NCBI RefSeq assembly: GCF_013344685.1
Contig: NZ_CP050137.1
Span: forward strand, 248,001-312,000
Length of the DNA: 64,000 nt
DNA from: Sphingomonas sp. CL5.1
GTDB lineage: Bacteria > Pseudomonadota > Alphaproteobacteria > Sphingomonadales > Sphingomonadaceae
Reading direction: 5' to 3'
Within the stretch, counting starts at the first letter, position 1; every line of letters starts with the position of its first letter. The translations under genes were made by a program, and so were the position numbers. Positions 1-7,427 of the stretch are shown piece after piece. The notes under the pieces were generated by a model. It saw only the letters and a list, made by a program, of their open reading frames with translations, ran no database searches and had not been told where the DNA came from.

Positions 1-359
1 GTGACGACGATGCGCTCCCCGGCATGTTGCAGCAATATCTGCGCCGATCCGAGCACATGGCCCGCCGGCGCGAAGGTCGCGGTGACACCGCCCGCGAGCT
101 CCACCGTCGCGCCATAGCGGACCGGCACGGATTCGCCCGCCTCGCCGTAACGCAGCGCCATGATCGCCAGCGTCTCCGGCGTCGCGAAGACGCGGGCGTG
201 CCCGCCGCGCGCGTGATCGCCGTGCCCGTGCGTGACGAGCGCGCGCTCCACCGGCGCGCCGGGATCGATCCAGCAATCGGCCGGTGCCACATACAGCCCC
301 GCGTCGCCCGGCCGTACCCACGAGAAATCGCGCAAGCGCCTCTCCGTCCTCGCCCCCAT
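1..359 (-). CDS. Ligase-associated DNA exonuclease (metallo-beta-lactamase fold), 5' part
   Basis: The gene runs off the left edge, so only the first ~119 residues are visible. The reverse strand encodes a metallo-beta-lactamase-type metal site at residues ~44-51, reading THGHGDHA, the HxHxDH signature. It is followed by GGHARVF and, further on, AGHVLGSAQ, both typical of the SNM1/CPSF-like exonucleases encoded beside an ATP-dependent DNA ligase and an Lhr-type helicase. Family members are thought to process DNA ends in a repair cluster. The ATG at 359 opens the conserved N-terminus (RLRDFSWVRP, then LYVAPADCWIDPG). The partner ligase would lie left of the window and cannot be checked. The MBL assignment is firm; the precise subfamily is likely. 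Confidence 0.8.
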   Translation of the reverse strand, partial: MGARTERRLRDFSWVRPGDAGLYVAPADCWIDPGAPVERALVTHGHGDHARGGHARVFATPETLAIMALRYGEAGESVPVRYGATVELAGGVTATFAPAGHVLGSAQILLQHAGERIVV

Positions 360-624
360 GCGTAACCGACAGCGGCGGGCGCCGGTTCCGGCGAGATCAT
401 GTGACGAGCGGCTTCGCGTCACGACGGATCGCACAAAACTCGTCCACCGCGCGGAAGAGGTGGAAAGGCCGATACCGCTGCTGGTAAGGGCACCGCGAAC
501 GGAGGCTTCGCCGCCGCCGGTCAGGACCCGGACCTTCACGAACGACGAGGTGCCCAGCGAGACGTATCAGCCACTCGCCCTTTCTTTCCCGCGCCCTCCC
601 CGTTCTCCCGTCGCCACCCTATCT

Positions 625-1707
625 ATGCGGATGCCAGCCCGGCCGCCGCGCCAGCCCGATACGGATAAAGATGTGAATTCACGCCGCTTTCCCCTTCCGC
701 GCTGGATCAAGGACGATGAGGCCCGGCGCCGGCTCGGCCGGTGGCTGATGGGGCTGCTGATGCTGGCGGTGGTGGCGCTGGCGGTGGGCGCGCTGCGCCA
801 CATCCTCAACGACACGAGCTGGGACGACATCCGCGCGGCGGTGCGGCGAATCGGGCCGGCGCGGCTGCTGCTGTCGCTGGGGATCACCGCGATCAGCTAT
901 TTCGTGCTGACGGGATATGACGTGATCGCGCAACGCATCATCGGGCGCCGGACGCGATATCCGGTCGCCGCGCTCGCCTCGTTCACCAGCTATATCTTCA
1001 GCCATAATTTCGGCTTCGCGGTGCTGACCGGCGGGACGGCGCGCTGGCGCGTCTATCGCCATGCCGGGCTGACGCTAGGCGAGGTGGCGCAGATCATGGT
1101 GCTGGCCGGCGTCACCTTCTGGTGCGGCGTGTTCCTGCTGCTCGGCATCGGGCTGGTGCTGCGTCCCGGCGCGCTGACGATCGGCACGCTGGAGATCAGC
1201 GCGGCGACCCGCGTGACGACCGGGCTGATGCTGCTCGGCGCCATCGCGGTGACGCTGTTCGCGCTCCACCGCGCCGCCGGCCGCTCGCTGAAGCTGTTCG
1301 GCTGGACCCTGGTGCTGCCGACCGTCTCGCTGGCGCTCGGCCAGCTCGCGCTGGCGGCGATCGACATCGCGCTCGCCACCGCCGCGCTGTTCGTACTGGT
1401 GCCGAACCTGTCGCTGGCCGCCTTCCCGGAGCTGATCCTGGGCTATGTGGTGGCGTTCGTGTCCGGGTTGCTCGCCCACGCGCCGGGCGGTGTCGGGGTG
1501 TTCGAGGCGGTGATGCTGGTCGCATTGCCGCGTATCGACCGGGCGACGCTGTTCGCCGCGCTGCTGGTCTATCGCTGCGTCTATTATCTCGTGCCGCTGG
1601 CGGTGGGGCTGGTACTGTTCGTGCTGCACGAAACCGGCTGGCTGCGGCCGCATACCGGGCCGCGCGAGGCGGAAGGGCTGCTGCCGGCGGCCCCGCCGGC
1701 GACCTGA
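625..1707 (+). CDS. UPF0104 / lysylphosphatidylglycerol synthase-like membrane protein
   Basis: This is a polytopic inner-membrane protein of about 360 residues with roughly seven or eight hydrophobic segments. Family hallmarks are the SHNFGF segment and GGTARWRVYRHAGL in the first third, and AHAPGGVGVFEAVML in the last third. UPF0104 proteins resemble the flippase half of MprF, but most stand-alone members have no proven substrate. The reading frame is open far upstream, but that part is shadow of the neighbouring exonuclease. I chose ATG 625; ATG 631 and GTG 673 (just before NSRRFPLPRW) are alternatives, and none has a strong ribosome binding site. The 3' end overlaps the convergent amidohydrolase gene by 124 bases. 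Confidence 0.75.
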   Translation: MRMPARPPRQPDTDKDVNSRRFPLPRWIKDDEARRRLGRWLMGLLMLAVVALAVGALRHILNDTSWDDIRAAVRRIGPARLLLSLGITAISYFVLTGYDVIAQRIIGRRTRYPVAALASFTSYIFSHNFGFAVLTGGTARWRVYRHAGLTLGEVAQIMVLAGVTFWCGVFLLLGIGLVLRPGALTIGTLEISAATRVTTGLMLLGAIAVTLFALHRAAGRSLKLFGWTLVLPTVSLALGQLALAAIDIALATAALFVLVPNLSLAAFPELILGYVVAFVSGLLAHAPGGVGVFEAVMLVALPRIDRATLFAALLVYRCVYYLVPLAVGLVLFVLHETGWLRPHTGPREAEGLLPAAPPAT

Positions 1708-4664
1708 TGCCCGGCGAACGGCTTTAGCAGCTCCTCCACCGTGAAATAGCGCCCGGCCTTCATCACGCCGCGCACCTTCATCAGGTCGCGCACGTCGGCG
1801 TCGGGCCGCCCCTCGACCAGCACGAGGTCGGCGAGCTTGCCCGGCTCGATGCTGCCGAGATCGGCCTCCACCCCCTGCGCCCGCGCCGGCACGATCGTCG
1901 CCGCGCGCAACGCCTCGAAAGGGCCAAGGCCGAATTTCTGCAAGGTGTAGAGGTTCTGGAAGGTGCTGATCGTGAAGCTGTCGAGCGGCGCGTCGGAGCC
2001 GATCATCACCTTGCCCCCGCCCCGGATCACGCGGATCAGGTCCTGCGCGGTGAGGCGCGACTGCTCCTCGTTCGGGGTGAGGAAGAAATCGCACGGCCCG
2101 GTCTTCGCCGCGCAGCCCATGAACTCCTTGAGCGACGCCTGCTCCCATCCCGGATAGAGCGCCGCGATGCGCGGATCACCGGGCAGTCCGGGCAGCTCCA
2201 GCAGTTCCTGCCGCCCGGCGAAATTGGTCGTCGTAAGCTCGACCCCGGATTTCTCCAGCGCCTGGAACACGTCGTCATAGACATTGCCGCGGAACAGGTG
2301 CGGGAAGCCGTAGCTCCAGCGCGTTGGGCCGACGAAATGCTCCTCCCCGTCCACGCCGTGCGCGATGCCGGGATAGGCGAAATGCGAAGTGACCGAGACG
2401 CCCATCCGCCGATGCGCCTCGTCCGCCACTTCCGCCTGCCAGTCCGAGCGGAAGCGCATATAGGTCTTGATGACGTCATAGCCGAGCGCCGCCGCGCGCG
2501 ACAATTCGAGCCGAAGCTGCGCCGCATCCTCGATCGGGCGCGAGAAGGACCATAACGGGCGCGAGCCTTCGAACATCTCGCCGGTCATGAAATGGCGCGG
2601 GCCGATCCGCGCCCCGGCGGCGAGCGATTCCTTGTCCTCCAGCGCGCGATAGGCCGGGTCGCCGGTCGAGCGCGTCGAGGTGATGCCATAGGCGAGCCAC
2701 ATCCGCCCCTGCCGGTCGCCGAGATATTTCGAGCGGAGCTGCTGGTGGTTGTGCATCTCGAACAGACCGGGCGTGACGGTGAGGTCCGATGCGTCGATCA
2801 CCCGCGCCGCGCCGTCATGCGCGCCGTGCGGCACGATCCGCGCGATGCGGTTGCCGTCGATCAGGATATCGACGTTCCGCCGCACCTCGGGATGCACGCC
2901 GTCCCACAGCCGCCCGGCGTGGACCAGCACGCGCCCCGTCACGCGCGCCGGCCGCCAGTCGAGCCTGAGCGGCACCGAGCGGCCGCGCCCCGCCTCGCGA
3001 TCGACCAGCTTCAGCGCGCCGTTGGCGAGATAGAGGATCGTGCGCGAATCCCCTGCCCAGCTCGGCGCGTCGCTCGCCTCGTCGGTCAGCGCCTTCGCCG
3101 CGCCGGTCGGCGTGCCGTCCGGCGCGACGGGCAGCGCCCAGATGCGGCTCATCATGCTGAAGGCGAGCCATTTGCCGTCCGGCGACCAGACCGGCCCGTC
3201 GTCGCCGCGCGTCGAGACGGAGCGGTCAGGCGCCGGGTCGATCCAGCGCTGCCTGCCGCTCGCGACGTCGACCAGCAGAATGCGGTTGCGGCTTTCATTG
3301 AGCGCGGTGAAGGCGATCGTGCGGCCGTCCGCCGACCATGTCGGCCGGCTCGGGAAATCGAGCGCGGGGACCAATGCGCGATCGCCGTCGCCCGAGACCT
3401 CGACGATGCGCGTCTCGCCCGTCTCGGTCTGATAGGCGAGCCGCCGCCCGTCTGGCGACCATGACGGCGCGACATTGGCGTGGGCGGACCGGCTCACCCG
3501 CCGCTTCGCCCCGCTCGCCACCTCCATCGTCCAGAGCTGCGCGATCCCCGAGGCGTCGGTGACATAGGCGATCGAGCGGCCGTCGGGCGACCAGACCGGA
3601 TCGTTCTCGTAGCAGGCGTCGTCGGTCAGCCGCCGCGCCGTGCCGTCGAGATCGGCGAGCCACAGGTCGTTGAGCGCCTTGAACACGATATGCCGGCCGT
3701 CCGGCGACAGCGCGGGCGCGACGATGCCCTTCACCGGCCGCGCGACGGTATCGTCGAAATCGTAATGCTTGCGCCGATAGCCGGCGCGCTGGAGGCTGAA
3801 CGCCGCGCGGAACGGCACGACCGCGTCCGCGCCGGTCGCGATGTCGAGCGCGTGGATCTTGCCGCTGCCGCTGTAGAGCAGGCGGTCGTCCGATCGCCAC
3901 GCCGGCGCGACCGGGAAGACGTCGGTCGCCGCGCCGATCACCCGCGCCGCGCCGCCCTCCGTCAGCATCAGCCGGCCGTATTGCGCGCCCGCGCAGACAT
4001 AGGCGAGGCGCTTGCCGGAGGGCGACAGCGCCGGGGCGGTCGCCGCGCCCTGCTCGCATGTCGCGTCGAGCGTCGTGACCTTGCCGTCGAGCGACACGCG
4101 TTTCAGCCGCCCCATGTCGGACAACAGCAGCGACGCCCCGTCCGCCGCCCAGTTCAGCGCCTGCGGCATGGCGAGGCCGCTCGCGGGGATCTCGTCCAGC
4201 GCGCCGCCGCGCGGATCGGCGAGCCATATCCCCGGCTTGCCGCCGCGCGCCGAGAGGAAGGCGATCCGCCCGCCGTCCGGCGACCAGCGCGGGAAGGTGT
4301 CGTCGAACGCGCCGGTGGTAAGCTGGCGGCGCTGTTTCCCGTCCGCCGAGACGATCCACACATGCCACATGCCGTCGGCATAGGATTGCACCGCGACCTG
4401 CCGCCCGTCCGGCGACCAGCTCGGATGCATCGCCTCGAACAGGTCGGGGGTCAGCCGCCGCGCGTCGCCGCCCTTGCCGGGGATGCTCCACAGGCTGCCC
4501 TGAAGGTCGATCAGCAGCGCGCCGTCGGCGGGCGACGGATTGACCGAGAAATCGGTCCCCTCGTCGGTGATGAACGAGACGGTGCGCGCTTCCCGCACCT
4601 GCGCGGGGGCCGCGAGACCGCCCGATCCGAGCAGCACCGCCGTCAGCAGCCACGCGCGCATCAT
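1584..4664 (-). CDS. Secreted TolB-like beta-propeller / amidohydrolase fusion (copy 1)
   Basis: This 1026-residue protein starts with a signal peptide (MMRAWLLTAVLLGSGG). Residues ~40-560 carry repeated WSPDG/LSPDG blades of the TolB/PD40 beta-propeller type. The last ~430 residues are a metal-dependent amidohydrolase: HNH after TPGLFEM, a lysine in VIKTY, a histidine in TSHFAYPG and an aspartate in IGSDAPLD. Together these are the expected metal ligands. Family members hydrolyse amide or cyclic-amide bonds; the substrate cannot be read from sequence. The gene lies 66 bases downstream of a TonB-dependent receptor on the same strand, so receptor and hydrolase probably form an operon. The last ~40 residues are low-complexity Ser/Pro/Gly and are encoded opposite the UPF0104 gene, so they may be a read-on tail. 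Confidence 0.85.
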   Translation of the reverse strand: MMRAWLLTAVLLGSGGLAAPAQVREARTVSFITDEGTDFSVNPSPADGALLIDLQGSLWSIPGKGGDARRLTPDLFEAMHPSWSPDGRQVAVQSYADGMWHVWIVSADGKQRRQLTTGAFDDTFPRWSPDGGRIAFLSARGGKPGIWLADPRGGALDEIPASGLAMPQALNWAADGASLLLSDMGRLKRVSLDGKVTTLDATCEQGAATAPALSPSGKRLAYVCAGAQYGRLMLTEGGAARVIGAATDVFPVAPAWRSDDRLLYSGSGKIHALDIATGADAVVPFRAAFSLQRAGYRRKHYDFDDTVARPVKGIVAPALSPDGRHIVFKALNDLWLADLDGTARRLTDDACYENDPVWSPDGRSIAYVTDASGIAQLWTMEVASGAKRRVSRSAHANVAPSWSPDGRRLAYQTETGETRIVEVSGDGDRALVPALDFPSRPTWSADGRTIAFTALNESRNRILLVDVASGRQRWIDPAPDRSVSTRGDDGPVWSPDGKWLAFSMMSRIWALPVAPDGTPTGAAKALTDEASDAPSWAGDSRTILYLANGALKLVDREAGRGRSVPLRLDWRPARVTGRVLVHAGRLWDGVHPEVRRNVDILIDGNRIARIVPHGAHDGAARVIDASDLTVTPGLFEMHNHQQLRSKYLGDRQGRMWLAYGITSTRSTGDPAYRALEDKESLAAGARIGPRHFMTGEMFEGSRPLWSFSRPIEDAAQLRLELSRAAALGYDVIKTYMRFRSDWQAEVADEAHRRMGVSVTSHFAYPGIAHGVDGEEHFVGPTRWSYGFPHLFRGNVYDDVFQALEKSGVELTTTNFAGRQELLELPGLPGDPRIAALYPGWEQASLKEFMGCAAKTGPCDFFLTPNEEQSRLTAQDLIRVIRGGGKVMIGSDAPLDSFTISTFQNLYTLQKFGLGPFEALRAATIVPARAQGVEADLGSIEPGKLADLVLVEGRPDADVRDLMKVRGVMKAGRYFTVEELLKPFAGHQVAGGAAGSSPSASRGPVCGRSQPVSCSTNSTSPTASGTR

Positions 4665-4730
4665 TCCCCTCCACCGAAAGAAACCGGAGCCGCGCGGGCG
4701 GGCGCGGCCCCGTCATGGGTCACGCCGCGA

Positions 4731-7100
4731 TCAGTAGCGATAGACGCCGGTGATGCCGAAGGTGACCGGCCGCACCGTGACCGCGCGGTAATTGTAGGTC
4801 GTCAGCGAATCCCGGTAGATGCCGTATTCCGGGTGCTGGTTCAGGATGTTCTGCCCGAAGATCGACAGGTCGAGCCGGTCGAACTTCATGCCGATGCGGA
4901 AATCGACATTGTTCGAGGCCGGCGCGCGCGGGATCGTCGGGTCCACGCTCGGTACGTTGGGCAACGGCGTATTGTTGTGTGACAGATATTGATAATCGGC
5001 ATGGAGATAGGCGTCGCGACCGAATGCCTGGAAATCATACTGGCCGTTGAGCGACACCTGCCACGGCGCGATCGGCAGCGGCTCGCCCTTCGGACGGACC
5101 ACGATGCCGCCCGCGCCGACCGTGCTGGTGGTGTAATGCGCGTCGGAATAACCGACCGACGCGCCCAGCGTGAAGCCGTCGCCGACCTTGGCGTTGATCT
5201 GGAGATCGAAGCCCTGACTGCGCGCGTTGCCGAAATTGGCGGCGAACGGCGTGTTGCAGTTCGGCAAGGTCACGCCCGACTGGATATCGGTCCAGTCGAT
5301 GCGATAGACGCTGCCGTCCATCACCAGCCGGCCGCCGAACATCTTGGTCTTGGCGCCGGCCTCATAGCTCCATACCGAGTCCGGCTTGATCTGACGCGGC
5401 GCCGAGGTGAAGCCGAGCGCGGCGAGGTCGGCATCGCACTGGGCCGAAACCTGACTGGTCGAGGAGCCGGGGCGGAAGCCCTTGGAGGCGGAGGCGTAGA
5501 TCAACGTGTCGGGTGTCGCCTGCCACGACACGCCGAACTTCGGCGTCACCGGCTTGGCCGAGGCGTGGGAAACATTGTAGGTGCCCGCGCCGCCCGCGAC
5601 CGGGCCGGCGGAGAAGGTGTTGTTGTTATAGGTCAGCTTCGAGGCGCGCGCGCCGGCGGTCAGCGTCAGCGTGTCGGTCAGCTTGAAATTGACCTGACCG
5701 AACGCCGCCAGTTCCTCATCCACCAGCGAGCCCTGCGAATAGAGCAGATAGCGCCCGTTATAGAGGTTGGTGCCGAAAATCTGCCCGATCGTGAGCGGAG
5801 CGCCGGCCGCGAAGCTCAGGATCTGGTTGATGAACGTGCTCTGCACGTCATAGGAGCTCGTTTGCTTGGCATGCTGGTAATAGGCGCCGAGCACCCAGGT
5901 GATCCGCGCCGCGGGATTGTTGCTCTGCAATCGGAATTCCTGCGTGAAGGTGCGCTGCCCCGCCGTCAGATAGGCGGGGGAATAGACGTTGCGCAGCGCC
6001 TCGGGCGGCGGGATCGTGTCGACCGGATGGCCGAAGATCGACGTGAAGGACGAGATGTCCAGTGTGGTCGAATCGTAGATATTGTTGTTGTCGCGGTGCA
6101 GGAACGAGCTGTCCGACACGAACGTCACCGCGCCGACATCGACGTTCACCTTCAGCGACGGCAGCCAGAAGGTGTCGTCGTTGGGCGCGCGCACCTGATT
6201 GGCGGTGACGAACTGGTTCTGGCCGGGATTGGAATAGGCCTTCCAGAACACCGACGAATCGTTGGCGTGCGATTTCTGGTAGAAGATCGACGGCGTGATC
6301 GTGACGTTCGGGGCGGGCTGCCATTTCAGCGCGGCGCGCGCGACGAGCGCGTTGTTCCAGTCGACGTTCTTCGCCACGTCCTTGCGGTCGAACCAGTCGA
6401 CCTTGTCGACATAGCCGCCGTCGTGCCGCGCCCAGACGCTGACGCGGAAGCCCAGCTTGTCCTCGATGATCGGCCCGCCGACCGCGACGCCCGCCTCGTA
6501 GCTGGGGTCGCCGCCCTTGGTCATCGCCATCTCGCTGCGGCCATAGACGCTATACTGGGTCAGGCTTGGCTCGGGCGTGATGAAGCGGATCGTGCCGCCC
6601 TCCGATCCCGCGCCGAACAGCGTGCCCTGCGGCCCGCGCAGGATCTCCACGCGGTCGAGGTCGAAGATGCGCGGATAGGGGTTGCTCGAATCGTAATTGC
6701 CGCTGGGGCGCACCTGCACCGGCGTCTCGTCGATATAGACGCCGACCGTCGCGGTGCCCGAGCCGGAGGAGATGCCGCGGATCGACACGTCGCTCGCCGC
6801 GCCGTTGCCGTGCGATCCCGGCGTGAAGGTGACGCCCGGCGTCAGCGTCGCGATGTCGCGGAAGGTGCGGACCGATTGCTGGTCGAGCTGCTCCTGCGAC
6901 AGCGCCGAAATGCTGATCGGCACCTTGCTGAGCGCCTCCGCCTGCTTGGTGGCGGTGACGATGATGTCCGGGATGCCGCCGTTCTGCGCCGACGCGCCCT
7001 GTGGCTGGGCATCATTGCCCGATTGCGCGAAGGCCGGAACGGCCGACACGAGCGCCAGGGCCGATGCGGTGGCCCGGAGCGCGGAATGGATATGCCGCAT
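4731..7100 (-). CDS. TonB-dependent outer-membrane receptor
   Basis: A 789-residue outer-membrane active transporter. It has an N-terminal signal peptide ending near VSAVPAFAQ and a TonB-box-like segment (DIIVTATKQ). A plug domain follows with VEILRGPQGTLFG, then a long 22-strand-type barrel ending in tyrosine (GVYRY), as is usual for BAM substrates. A good Shine-Dalgarno (GGGAGGA) precedes the ATG at 7100. The gene is divergent from the second propeller-amidohydrolase and upstream of the first on its own strand. It therefore probably imports the substrate, or a product, of these hydrolases. The barrel does not reveal the ligand; nothing specific to siderophores or vitamin B12 was seen. Confidence 0.9.
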   Translation of the reverse strand: MRHIHSALRATASALALVSAVPAFAQSGNDAQPQGASAQNGGIPDIIVTATKQAEALSKVPISISALSQEQLDQQSVRTFRDIATLTPGVTFTPGSHGNGAASDVSIRGISSGSGTATVGVYIDETPVQVRPSGNYDSSNPYPRIFDLDRVEILRGPQGTLFGAGSEGGTIRFITPEPSLTQYSVYGRSEMAMTKGGDPSYEAGVAVGGPIIEDKLGFRVSVWARHDGGYVDKVDWFDRKDVAKNVDWNNALVARAALKWQPAPNVTITPSIFYQKSHANDSSVFWKAYSNPGQNQFVTANQVRAPNDDTFWLPSLKVNVDVGAVTFVSDSSFLHRDNNNIYDSTTLDISSFTSIFGHPVDTIPPPEALRNVYSPAYLTAGQRTFTQEFRLQSNNPAARITWVLGAYYQHAKQTSSYDVQSTFINQILSFAAGAPLTIGQIFGTNLYNGRYLLYSQGSLVDEELAAFGQVNFKLTDTLTLTAGARASKLTYNNNTFSAGPVAGGAGTYNVSHASAKPVTPKFGVSWQATPDTLIYASASKGFRPGSSTSQVSAQCDADLAALGFTSAPRQIKPDSVWSYEAGAKTKMFGGRLVMDGSVYRIDWTDIQSGVTLPNCNTPFAANFGNARSQGFDLQINAKVGDGFTLGASVGYSDAHYTTSTVGAGGIVVRPKGEPLPIAPWQVSLNGQYDFQAFGRDAYLHADYQYLSHNNTPLPNVPSVDPTIPRAPASNNVDFRIGMKFDRLDLSIFGQNILNQHPEYGIYRDSLTTYNYRAVTVRPVTFGITGVYRY

Positions 7101-7427
7101 AGTTTTTCCTCCCCATTCTGACGGCGCCCGATCGGGTCGCCGGCATCCTGTTCCCGCTCACGATGCTATGCGCGACGCAAATCACCGTCAATAAAAAATC
7201 GTTTGTTGACCAACTTGTTTTGCGCGAAATTTTGCCAGAGAAAATACTTCATGTGAATCAGCATGTTACCTTGAATTAACACAGACCTTTTATGCATCGT
7301 CATACGAAACGTAACGCACGGCCTTATCCAAGGTTATGATTTGACAGCAAACGATATCCATGCTGTCAAACACCCGAGTCCCCGGCGCGCCGGAGGGCGC
7401 AGGAAAGATGGCGAAGGGGCGGATTCG
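7101..7427. other. Divergent intergenic region between TonB receptor and amidohydrolase
   Basis: This 327-base stretch is much richer in A and T than the flanking genes, as expected for back-to-back promoters. It contains a perfect 10-base inverted repeat (entered separately at 7340-7370) and a weaker TGTTA...TAACA pair near 7264-7281. No convincing small gene was seen. Confidence 0.7.
7340..7370. promoter_or_regulatory. Candidate operator: perfect 10-bp inverted repeat
   Basis: TTTGACAGCA at 7340-7349 and its exact reverse complement TGCTGTCAAA at 7361-7370 are separated by 11 bases, giving a centre-to-centre distance of 21 bases, two helical turns. Each arm also contains TTGACA, the -35 consensus, pointing in opposite directions. 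It lies 58 bases upstream of the amidohydrolase start in the divergent region. It could be a dimeric regulator site, back-to-back -35 elements, or both. The cognate regulator is not in the window. Confidence 0.5.

Noticed and set aside
2592-4982. Long open frames on the plus strand opposite the amidohydrolase and TonB receptor genes
   Set aside because: They are Arg/Ala-rich antisense shadows of high-GC coding sequence, without ribosome sites or domain motifs.
4989-7121. A 710-codon plus-strand frame opposite the first TonB receptor
   Set aside because: The minus-strand receptor is unmistakable; the plus frame is low-complexity and typical of antisense in GC-rich DNA.
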